Part shown: positions 1-5,325 of the stretch, in pieces
Layout of the letters: every line of letters begins with the position of its first letter
Position numbering within the stretch: position 1 is the stretch's first letter
Notes under the pieces: generated by a model
The model's input: the letters and a program-made list of their open reading frames with translations, nothing else
The model's database searches: none
Told to the model about the DNA's origin: nothing
Translations under genes and position numbers: made by a program
Assembly: GCA_002352225.1 (NCBI GenBank)
Contig: DEIA01000068.1
Coordinates: 1 to 5,325 of the forward strand
Origin: Flammeovirgaceae bacterium UBA2786
GTDB taxonomy: Bacteria; Bacteroidota; Bacteroidia; Cytophagales; Cyclobacteriaceae
Length of the DNA: 5,325 bases
Direction of reading: 5' to 3'

Positions 1-233
1 CCAAACATTTTGAAAAACAAGGCAGGCATAACCCAGCCGTATATCCCCATGGGTATTCCAAAATCTTTATACGGTAGTTGGTGAAGGCTTAAACGATAGG
101 CGCCCTCCCAAATCATGTATAAATTAATCTGGTATGATAAATCGAAAAACAGAGGTAAAAGCGAAGTTACCAGTATGGGCAAAAGCTCAGCCGTTAACGT
201 AACCTTTTTATTAAGATTATTGAGAGATGGCAT
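1..233 (-). CDS. Partial GT-C-type membrane glycosyltransferase (N-terminal 77 residues)
   Basis: This open frame runs off the left edge of the window, so only the N-terminus is visible. It starts at the ATG at 233-231; an in-frame stop lies a few codons further upstream, with only a TTG between. The visible protein has a short polar N-terminus (MPSLNNLNKK), a hydrophobic segment at about residues 12-30, then a loop with D31, E43 and the stretch LPYKDFGIPMG (residues 53-63), followed by the start of a second hydrophobic segment. A first membrane helix followed by a loop with 'PYxDF..P.G' is typical of GT39/RgtA-D/ArnT-like GT-C transferases, which use polyprenyl-phosphate sugars as donors on the outer face of the inner membrane. 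The start overlaps the end of the upstream membrane-protein gene by 17 bp in another frame, so the two are probably co-transcribed and translationally coupled. The family call is an inference from a short piece; another polytopic membrane enzyme is possible. Confidence 0.66.
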   Translation of the reverse strand, partial: MPSLNNLNKKVTLTAELLPILVTSLLPLFFDLSYQINLYMIWEGAYRLSLHQLPYKDFGIPMGIYGWVMPALFFKMF

Positions 234-1410
234 GTATGGCAAAACTTAAAATATTTAAACCAATGGCGTACAGCACTGTTAAACGAAACAGCCAGGGCGG
301 AATGGTTTTGTAAGCCGAGGCAATCAAAATAATCAGAATAGGTAAAAAATCTAATGCAAACCTCTGGCCGTTAACTTGCATCCAACCATTGTTATGATAG
401 AAAAGTAAGCCAGTTAGAATTAACACAAGAGTTATCCAAAGATATATTTTCATTTTTTGTGGCAAATCAGACTTAATAGCAAATAAAACAAAGGGACTTG
501 CGGCCAGAATAGATGTGCCGAATAAATCAACACCGGTTACCCGCAAAAGCTCTGGCCCTGAAAAGATCAGATTATGACCCTTCACCAGCATGTGATAGAA
601 ATTGAAGAAGAAATATTTATAGCTGAACAAACCATGCGCTTCGACCCGCGCTTTTATAGTTCCGGCATAATCTAAATAGGAGTAACCGGTTTCCAGCGGG
701 TTATCAAATCGTATATAATTAAGCAGCAGATACGAGATCGTAACCAGTGCGAAGATCAATCCAATAAAGGCCAGTTTTCGGTATGCGTGGGGTGGGTTGT
801 TGGAGAGAACGAAGTAAATAATAAGTATTCCGTAGAAAAGGGTCATTTGCCGGGTCATAAAGGCCATTGACCAATAGAAGGCAATCCAACCCAGCCTTTG
901 CTTACCTGAAAGTTCCAGGAGTAACAACAATAATAACGCAGTGCAGATAATGTGTGCAAATGAATAGATGTAGGTACTGGTAATAAGTACATACCAGTAT
1001 GGGCTGCCAAAGAAAAAGGCAAGGAAAACCCAGACTTTCCCTTTTGAATTTCCCATATACTGGTGCAAAATTCTGTATAGCACAACCATGCTCAGGCAGG
1101 ATACGATAAAACTGATCAGCCATGAATTAATAGAAGAACCCCAAATAGCAACCAAAGGGGTTACTAGCAAGGCGGGAAAGGGCGGATAGGTAACGTAATA
1201 ATTATTTTTATAGTGGGCTGTATCCCAGAAGTATGCATCAATATGTAAATTGCCCTTCAGAAATGCTTCTGCCTGAAATACAGCAAGATTTGTTTGGGTA
1301 GCGTTTGAAATTAAAAAGACATGCAGTACAAAATAGGCAGAAAAGATAAAGGCCCAGTGGGTCCATTTATAATTTTCCAGACTGGTAATTTCCGATAAGA
1401 AATTTTTCAT
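217..1410 (-). CDS. Polytopic membrane protein, probable GT-C (GT39/ArnT-like) glycosyltransferase
   Basis: The protein has 397 residues from the ATG at 1410-1408. An in-frame GTG at 1419 would add three residues (MLP), but ATG followed by AAA AAT TTC is the more usual start. Around ten hydrophobic segments are visible, at roughly residues 17-35, 94-114, 126-144, 147-167, 187-203, 212-231, 296-312, 320-338, 353-369 and 373-393. A long loop after helix 1 carries FWDTAHYKNNYYVTYPP (about 61-77), resembling the 'D.a.Y.gkyY..yPP' signature of GT39-like proteins. NYIRFDNPLETGY (about 231-243) and the late GWMQVNGQRFALDFLP (about 342-357) also match features common in this superfamily. Known members transfer sugars from polyprenyl-phosphate donors to lipids, glycans or proteins outside the inner membrane. 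The usual acidic pair right after helix 1 is not clear here (TNLAVFQAEAF), leaving D63 as a candidate catalytic residue. The gene diverges from the DprE1/DprE2-like pair, which would make such a donor. The acceptor and sugar cannot be told from sequence. Confidence 0.72.
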   Translation of the reverse strand: MKNFLSEITSLENYKWTHWAFIFSAYFVLHVFLISNATQTNLAVFQAEAFLKGNLHIDAYFWDTAHYKNNYYVTYPPFPALLVTPLVAIWGSSINSWLISFIVSCLSMVVLYRILHQYMGNSKGKVWVFLAFFFGSPYWYVLITSTYIYSFAHIICTALLLLLLLELSGKQRLGWIAFYWSMAFMTRQMTLFYGILIIYFVLSNNPPHAYRKLAFIGLIFALVTISYLLLNYIRFDNPLETGYSYLDYAGTIKARVEAHGLFSYKYFFFNFYHMLVKGHNLIFSGPELLRVTGVDLFGTSILAASPFVLFAIKSDLPQKMKIYLWITLVLILTGLLFYHNNGWMQVNGQRFALDFLPILIILIASAYKTIPPWLFRLTVLYAIGLNILSFAIHAISQ

Positions 1411-1454
1411 AGGTAGCACTAAACCGTAGACAGCAACCTTAAAGATATATTAAT
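1411..1454. promoter_or_regulatory. Divergent intergenic region, presumed to hold control signals for both directions
   Basis: These 44 bp separate the start of the leftward membrane-protein gene from the start of the rightward DprE1-like gene, so at least part of both promoters must lie here or inside the flanking genes. The right half (about 1438-1456) is AT-rich. Leftward, TATCTTTA (1441-1448, minus strand) matches the Bacteroidota -7 consensus TAnnTTTG at all but the last base. Rightward, TTAATTTG (1450-1457) is a one-mismatch match but includes the TTG start itself, so it could only act if translation began further in. I see no convincing -33 TTG for either, and only a weak purine stretch (AAAGA, 1441-1445) as a ribosome site before the TTG. 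This is a positional call rather than a proven promoter. Confidence 0.3.
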
Positions 1455-2789
1455 TTGACTAAAAATTTGGCCGGAACAAGCATAACAAATTGGAATAACT
1501 ATCCCAGAAAGGAAGCGGTTATTGAGTCGCCATTATTTGAGGAAGACTTAACCCGTTTTCTGATTGAAGGCGAACCTTTTATTATGCGTGGAAATGGCCG
1601 TTGTTATGGAGATGCTTCCTTGTACTCAGGGGTGGTTAGTTCACTAAAACTCAACCGCATATTGCAGTTTGATGAAAACGCTGGCGTAATCCGGTGCCAG
1701 ACTGGTATGTTATTATCGCAGGTAATTGATTTCATTCTTCCCAAAGGCTGGTTCTTACCCGTTACACCCGGAACTAAATTTATAACAGTGGGGGGGGCCG
1801 TAGCTTCTGATGTGCATGGAAAGAATCATCACAAAGATGGTTCATTCTCCAACCATATTGTGTCTATGCGTGTGCTTACCCCGCAGGGAAAAATAGTGGT
1901 GTGCTCGGCACACGAAAACAGTGAACTCTTTTGGTTTACCTGCGGAGGCATGGGGCTAACCGGTATTATACTGGATGTATCATTCAGCCTGAAAAAAGTT
2001 GAATCGGGTTTTATTACCGGTAAACAGATTAAGGCCCGGGAGCTAAATGAAATCCTGGATTTGTTCGATCAGTTTAAAGCGTACACCTACTCGGTAGCCT
2101 GGATTGATTGTTTGAAAAAAGGAAACTCTTTTGGCAGAAGTATTTTGATGCTTGGTGAACATGCCCGTAAAGATGAAATTAAAACGCGCAAAATTTACCC
2201 GAACACATCCGGAACATTGTCAGTGCCCTTTAACTTTCCTTCGTTTGTGCTTAACGGGTATTCGCTAAAAGCATTTAATGCGCTTTATTATGCTAAAAAT
2301 TTAAAGCGATCGGTACAGACATTAACTCCGTACGAAAAATTTTTCTATCCGTTAGACTCCATTCTGAATTGGAACCGAATCTACGGAGTAAACGGATTTG
2401 TCCAATACCAATTTGTAGTTCCACAGAAAAACGGAAGGGAAGGAATTAATACAATTTTAAAGCGGATAAGTGAACAGGGCTGGGGGTCTTTTTTAGCTGT
2501 ACTAAAACAATTTGGAAGTCAGGAGGGGCTCATCTCTTTTAATACCGAAGGATACACACTTGCACTGGATATTCCGATAAATGCAAAACTGTTTTCATTT
2601 CTGGACGAGTTGGATAAGATTGTAAAAGAATATGGAGGGCGGATATATCTGACCAAAGATGCCAGGATGAAACCTGAAATTTTTCACCAAACGTATCCGC
2701 ACGCAGAAGACTTTACAAAGTTTCTTGCCGCTACAGACCCTGATAAGAAATTAGTCTCCTATCTTGCTAAGCGATTAGAGTTAAAATAA
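1455..2789 (+). CDS. dprE1: DprE1-like FAD-dependent decaprenylphosphoryl-ribose 2'-oxidase
   Basis: This 444-residue FAD enzyme, close to the 461 of mycobacterial DprE1, should oxidise C2' of a polyprenyl-phosphoryl pentose to the 2'-keto form, the first half of ribose-to-arabinose epimerisation. Visible signatures are RGNGRCYGDASL (45-56) and VGGAVASDVHGKNHH (112-126) of the vanillyl-alcohol-oxidase-type FAD domain, with H121 and K123 matching the mycobacterial His132 region. Others are WNRIYG (306-311), QYQF (317-320), YLTKDAR with K401 matching Lys418, and a C-terminal AKRLEL like the family's RRLEL. Alanine 370 replaces the benzothiazinone-reactive Cys387; its 31-residue spacing to K401 equals that in the mycobacterial enzyme. 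Phe297 replaces Tyr314. The start is TTG at 1455: an in-frame stop lies at 1440, no ATG lies between, and the N-terminal NW (12-13) matches the family's conserved start region. TTG at 1467 is a weaker option. The DprE2-like gene follows after 18 bp. The polyprenyl length and true sugar are not known here. Confidence 0.9.
   Translation: MTKNLAGTSITNWNNYPRKEAVIESPLFEEDLTRFLIEGEPFIMRGNGRCYGDASLYSGVVSSLKLNRILQFDENAGVIRCQTGMLLSQVIDFILPKGWFLPVTPGTKFITVGGAVASDVHGKNHHKDGSFSNHIVSMRVLTPQGKIVVCSAHENSELFWFTCGGMGLTGIILDVSFSLKKVESGFITGKQIKARELNEILDLFDQFKAYTYSVAWIDCLKKGNSFGRSILMLGEHARKDEIKTRKIYPNTSGTLSVPFNFPSFVLNGYSLKAFNALYYAKNLKRSVQTLTPYEKFFYPLDSILNWNRIYGVNGFVQYQFVVPQKNGREGINTILKRISEQGWGSFLAVLKQFGSQEGLISFNTEGYTLALDIPINAKLFSFLDELDKIVKEYGGRIYLTKDARMKPEIFHQTYPHAEDFTKFLAATDPDKKLVSYLAKRLELK
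1790..1797 (+). repeat. Eight-base poly-G tract inside the dprE1-like coding region
   Basis: Eight consecutive G span the end of V112, all of G113 and G114, and the first base of A115 in the FAD-binding loop. Loss of one G gives CCG followed at once by a TAG stop; gain of one G gives GGC CGT AGC TTC and then TGA. Either slip would cut the protein to about a quarter of its length. Glycine is required here, but other glycine codons could have broken the run. Such tracts can mutate by strand slippage, so this is a possible on/off site, or simply chance or an assembly risk. Confidence 0.75.
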
Positions 2790-2807
2790 TATGAAGTATT
2801 TATTTTC

Positions 2808-3539
2808 ATGAAGAACATATTGATTCTTGGAGCAACATCAGAAGTGGCCATTGCCGTGGCAGATTTGTGGGCTGCCCGATCCTGTAATATTATGCTGGCC
2901 GCCAGGAATGTAAATCGCTTAGAGCCCGTAAAAAAAGATTTAACAATTCGTAACGGCATATCGGTAAGCCTGCTTGAATTTGATGCTGAGAAGACAGAAA
3001 GCCATCAGGGCTTTTATAACCAACTGCAGGTTAAACCCGATGTTGTGGTTTGTGTTTTTGGCTACTTAGGCGATCATGATCTGGCACTTTCCGATTGGCA
3101 GGAATGTGCGAGAATACTTACCATTAATTACCTGGGTGCAGTATCCATATTAAATGCGGTTGCAACAGATTTTGAAAAAAACAAACGGGGTGTTATTGTA
3201 GGAGTAAGTTCTGTAGCTGGCGACCGGGGCCGGCAAAGTAATTATTTATACGGAAGTGCAAAGAGCGGATTTACGGCCTATTTATCCGGCTTGCGTAATC
3301 GACTTTTTAAATCGGGAATACATGTAGTTACTATTAAACCCGGTTTTATTAATACCCGTATGCTGGCCGGGCTTTCCACGCCTGCTATGCTTACTGCACA
3401 ACCTAAACAGGTGGCAGCAAAAATTTTAAAGGCAGTTAATAAAAAAAAGAATGTAGTTTATGTATTGCCGGTTTGGCGATGGATTATGCTCATTATTAAA
3501 AACATTCCGGAAGCAATCTTCAAACGTCTTAAACTCTAA
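2808..3539 (+). CDS. dprE2: DprE2-like short-chain dehydrogenase, decaprenylphosphoryl-2-keto-pentose reductase
   Basis: The 243-residue protein (mycobacterial DprE2 has 254) is a classical short-chain dehydrogenase. It should reduce the 2'-keto intermediate from the DprE1-like enzyme, with a nicotinamide cofactor, to give the polyprenyl-phosphoryl arabinose-type product. The Rossmann glycine motif is GATSEVA (residues 8-14), with D59 in the usual acidic position after beta-3 and N107 in INYLG. The catalytic Ser135 lies in GVSSVAGDRGR, and Tyr148 and Lys152 in YGSAK; the Ser-to-Tyr distance of 13 is the family's normal one. The SSVAGDRGRQSNYLYGSAK signature is very close to DprE2, and the hydrophobic C-terminal tail (about 216-239, VYVLPVWRWIM...IPEAIFKRL) fits a membrane-associated lipid-substrate enzyme. 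It lies 18 bp after the DprE1-like gene and has no promoter of its own, so the two should form one transcript. Its stop overlaps that of the convergent SGNH gene by 4 bp. The main alternative is another polyprenyl-sugar reductase of the same family. Confidence 0.87.
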   Translation: MKNILILGATSEVAIAVADLWAARSCNIMLAARNVNRLEPVKKDLTIRNGISVSLLEFDAEKTESHQGFYNQLQVKPDVVVCVFGYLGDHDLALSDWQECARILTINYLGAVSILNAVATDFEKNKRGVIVGVSSVAGDRGRQSNYLYGSAKSGFTAYLSGLRNRLFKSGIHVVTIKPGFINTRMLAGLSTPAMLTAQPKQVAAKILKAVNKKKNVVYVLPVWRWIMLIIKNIPEAIFKRLKL

Positions 3540-4609
3540 GGTTGTTCCAGAATTTGGTTTATCCGTTCGGCAATTATTTCGTTTCCGTTAGCCGTTACAT
3601 GGCAAAAATCAATATAGATATACTGGTCGCCATCAAACGCATTAGTCATGTCAATAAACCAGGGATGATTACGCTCTGCCATTAATCTTTTAACCTCATC
3701 GTAAACAAATTGAAAGTTTTCGCCCAACTCCTGATTTAACGTAAGATGGTCTAAACGCGGGTTACCAATATAAGATGCCGGTTGCAGGATAGCGATGAAT
3801 TTGCCACCCCGGCTGGTTACAAGCGTATGGGCCATTTCCCAGGTTTCAACTAACATGCGTGCAATCTCTTTTCCCTTCTCCTGGCCAGCACAATTGTATA
3901 AACCCTTATTTTGATCGTTTACATTTTTTACATGCCGTATTACGAGCAGAATATTTTCTGTGAACAGGTTATTCAGGATGGTTAGTAAAACCTGCTTTTT
4001 ACCTCCGTATATTTTGTTTTGAAACATGGGTACTAACCGATGCCCGGGTAACTCGGTAATATCAGTGGGGCATAAAAAGGCTGCATCGTTAACCCCATCA
4101 TAAAAAATAGCCACATCCGTTTTCTGGCCCTGCGCATAAAGTGTAATAAGCGTTTCCAACTCCTGCCGCGAATTATATGCAAGCTGACCATGATTGGCTA
4201 CGCTTCCTTTTCCGGCTTTGCTATGATAAAGAGCTGGAATAGTGTGGGCATCGTCTGCACCTTCGCCCCACATGGTTGAACCTCCAAAGAATCTAACCAC
4301 TGGCCCTTCTGTGGTGGTGTTGGATTGATGTACCCGGTAGCCCGATTTATCTATGGTAAGGGTTTTGCCCGAGTACGGCAGGGTTTGCCATTCGGTAAAG
4401 GGTTTATACCGATGGGTTACCTGATGATAGTCGTAGAAAATATCCTGCGCATGCTCACGATTATTTTCATAGTTGGGTAGTTCATTTCGCTTTTCACCGC
4501 CTTTGCCCGACATATAAATACCACAAAGCCAGTTCACAACTATTAGCAGAACGAGAAAAACACCAACGTTTATACTACCTGTTTTTAAAACCGATAAAAA
4601 CCTTTTCAT
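3536..4609 (-). CDS. Membrane-anchored SGNH/GDSL-type hydrolase
   Basis: The 357-residue protein has one N-terminal membrane helix (about 12-32) after a basic MKRF.. start, then a soluble region probably in the periplasm. The SGNH blocks are visible in order: Ser111 in FFGGSTMWGEG, Gly141 in VANHGQLAYNSRQE, Asn174 in IFYDGVND, and Asp334 and His337 in DFCHVTANGNE. All four named catalytic residues are therefore present, so it should be an active esterase or acyltransferase. The substrate cannot be told. Members of this type (DltD/AlgX-like and other envelope proteins) often act on O-acyl groups of surface glycans, which would fit the neighbouring glycan genes, but this is inference. C29 is not in a lipobox context, since residues 26-28 are NWL, so a lipoprotein is unlikely. 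The start is ATG at 4609-4607; an overlapping ATG at 4613 is in another frame. The C-terminus meets the DprE2-like gene tail to tail. The upstream neighbour on the same strand is 35 bp away. Confidence 0.85.
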   Translation of the reverse strand: MKRFLSVLKTGSINVGVFLVLLIVVNWLCGIYMSGKGGEKRNELPNYENNREHAQDIFYDYHQVTHRYKPFTEWQTLPYSGKTLTIDKSGYRVHQSNTTTEGPVVRFFGGSTMWGEGADDAHTIPALYHSKAGKGSVANHGQLAYNSRQELETLITLYAQGQKTDVAIFYDGVNDAAFLCPTDITELPGHRLVPMFQNKIYGGKKQVLLTILNNLFTENILLVIRHVKNVNDQNKGLYNCAGQEKGKEIARMLVETWEMAHTLVTSRGGKFIAILQPASYIGNPRLDHLTLNQELGENFQFVYDEVKRLMAERNHPWFIDMTNAFDGDQYIYIDFCHVTANGNEIIAERINQILEQP

Positions 4610-4625
4610 ACATGGATTATTGGAA

Positions 4626-4633
4626 CAAATGTA
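4626..4633 (-). promoter_or_regulatory. Candidate Bacteroidota -7 box upstream of the SGNH gene
   Basis: On the minus strand the sequence TACATTTG is a perfect match to TAnnTTTG, the -7 element of the main sigma factor in Bacteroidota. It lies in the 35-bp gap between the T9SS cargo gene and the SGNH gene, 16 bp before the ATG, which would give a leader of about 10-12 bases. No TTG was found at the proper -33 distance, so it may be weak or a chance match. If real, the SGNH gene is transcribed separately from the T9SS gene. Confidence 0.35.
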
Positions 4634-4644
4634 ACGTAAAGCTT

Positions 4645-5325
4645 CTACCGGATAATAAGTTTGATGTGGTGAGATCCATTTTCAAGCGAAAGTATATAGA
4701 TACCAGAAGTCAGGGTCAGGTCAATCTGATTCTGATTAGGGGTAAGCACACCGCGTTGCATGGCTTTTCCATTCAGATCGGTTATCCCGTAAGAAGTATT
4801 TTGCGTAAATCCACTTATCGTAATCTGGTTTGTAGCCGGGTTAGGATAAATTAAAAAGGGTTCGCGCATGCTAACACCAGTAATAGCAAATGAAAGTGGT
4901 GCCGATAATTTTGCACAGGCTGAAGATTGGGCCTGAACCTGGTAAATTCCGTTTTGTCGGGCTATCCAATATGCTTGCGTGGCGCCTTCAATACGATTCC
5001 CGTTTAACATCCATTGGTTGTCTGATCCTGCACTGGAAAAAAGGGTATCGCCTTTTACACTAATAGTGGGCTGCGGCCATGTATTTGTTGTTGTAAACTG
5101 AAACCTGTCTTTTGCATAAGAAAGGGGTTGGGTAGTAACCTCAAAAGTATAACTGCTTCCATCGTGAAGAGATAAAGTAGAGTCTGTAAAATAATCGGTT
5201 AAATGAAAGCTACGGGTAGCATCGAATGCCGTGCCGCTAAACGTAAAAGAGTATGGGCCGGGTGTTACATTTTCTATTTGAAATCGGGTTGTGGTCTGGC
5301 ACGAATCGGGCATACTTTTTATGGC
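4645..5325 (-). CDS. Partial secreted protein with T9SS type A C-terminal sorting domain
   Basis: The frame is open to the right edge of the window, so the last 226 residues are seen; the internal ATG at 5313 is not a credible start. The visible part has a beta-rich region (about 8-80) ending in a SSYTFEVTTQPLSYAKDRFQF stretch of a kind common in Bacteroidota secreted adhesin-like proteins. Then comes an Ig-like repeat (about 86-148) with PTISVKGDTLFSS, the QWMLNGNRIEGAT core and GIYQVQAQ. Last is a type A C-terminal domain (about 157-226) with IYPNPATNQITISG, DLNGK, SGIYIL and a closing IKLIIR. Such domains direct export across the outer membrane through the type IX system; they are then usually removed and the protein is anchored to surface lipopolysaccharide or released. 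The function of the cargo lies outside the window. The next gene downstream on this strand, the SGNH hydrolase, is 35 bp away. Confidence 0.85.
   Translation of the reverse strand, partial: AIKSMPDSCQTTTRFQIENVTPGPYSFTFSGTAFDATRSFHLTDYFTDSTLSLHDGSSYTFEVTTQPLSYAKDRFQFTTTNTWPQPTISVKGDTLFSSAGSDNQWMLNGNRIEGATQAYWIARQNGIYQVQAQSSACAKLSAPLSFAITGVSMREPFLIYPNPATNQITISGFTQNTSYGITDLNGKAMQRGVLTPNQNQIDLTLTSGIYILSLENGSHHIKLIIR

Noticed and set aside
855..1123. Two short minus-strand frames of 73 and 76 codons
   Set aside because: Both are out-of-frame shadows within the GT-C-like gene, with no supporting start signals or motifs.
2791..2811. Six-codon mini-ORF (MKYLFS) just before the dprE2-like gene, whose TGA overlaps that gene's ATG
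   Set aside because: The ATGA overlap could couple translation, but so short a frame in an AT-rich spacer is likely by chance, and no ribosome site precedes it.
2759..2959. A 66-codon open frame on the minus strand across the dprE1/dprE2 junction
   Set aside because: It overlaps two well-supported plus-strand genes, including the Rossmann motif region, and has no recognisable domain.
3443..3449. Slippery A_AAA_AAG heptamer inside a run of eight A in the dprE2-like gene (a similar A_AAA_AAC lies near 3175)
   Set aside because: A minus-one shift would only replace the C-terminal tail, and I see no clear downstream stem or upstream ribosome-binding stimulator. A-runs are common in lysine-rich, AT-leaning genes.
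4522..4525. Possible lipoprotein cysteine (C29) in the SGNH protein
   Set aside because: The residues before it (N26, W27, L28) do not form a lipobox, and the hydrophobic stretch continues past it, fitting a signal anchor instead.
4612..4854. An 80-codon open frame on the plus strand
   Set aside because: It lies antisense to the clearly recognisable T9SS sorting domain, has no family-like features, and its protein reads as the complement of that domain.
5311..5313. ATG as start of the T9SS-domain protein
   Set aside because: The frame stays open to the window edge, the protein from this ATG lacks a signal peptide, and T9SS cargo needs one, so the gene begins further right.

Overview
The window looks like a chromosomal segment of a Bacteroidota bacterium, probably of the Cytophagales/Sphingobacteriales type. 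The best evidence is the 3'-most gene on the minus strand, which ends in a type IX secretion system (T9SS) type A C-terminal sorting domain, found only in this phylum. Supporting signs are the lack of strong Shine-Dalgarno sequences, one good match to the Bacteroidota -7 promoter box (TAnnTTTG), and AT-leaning codon use. Genus cannot be named from this sequence.

Layout. Positions 1-233 and 217-1410, both on the minus strand, encode two multi-pass membrane proteins that overlap by 17 bp. They read as GT-C-fold (GT39/ArnT-like) glycosyltransferases; the first is cut by the window edge. After a 44-bp divergent gap, two plus-strand genes 18 bp apart (1455-2789 and 2808-3539) encode a DprE1-like FAD oxidase and a DprE2-like short-chain dehydrogenase. 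In actinobacteria this pair epimerises C2' of polyprenyl-phosphoryl ribose to give polyprenyl-phosphoryl arabinose. The DprE2-like gene meets the next gene tail to tail, with stop codons overlapping by 4 bp. That gene (3536-4609, minus) encodes a membrane-anchored SGNH/GDSL-type hydrolase. Upstream of it on the same strand is the 3' end of a secreted T9SS cargo protein (4645-5325). No RNA genes, CRISPR arrays, insertion sequences or other mobile elements were seen, and no gene-free stretch exceeds about 45 bp.

How it may work together (inference). GT-C transferases use polyprenyl-phosphate-linked sugars as donors, and DprE1/DprE2 make such a donor. The divergent arrangement therefore suggests a small surface-glycan module: a lipid-linked pentose is made and epimerised, then transferred outside the inner membrane by the GT-C proteins. 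The SGNH protein could trim or modify acyl groups on the glycan, but this link rests only on position. Two points deserve most attention. The DprE1-like protein has alanine where mycobacterial DprE1 has the benzothiazinone-reactive cysteine. Its gene also carries a run of eight G in the FAD-binding loop, where a gain or loss of one base would truncate the protein.
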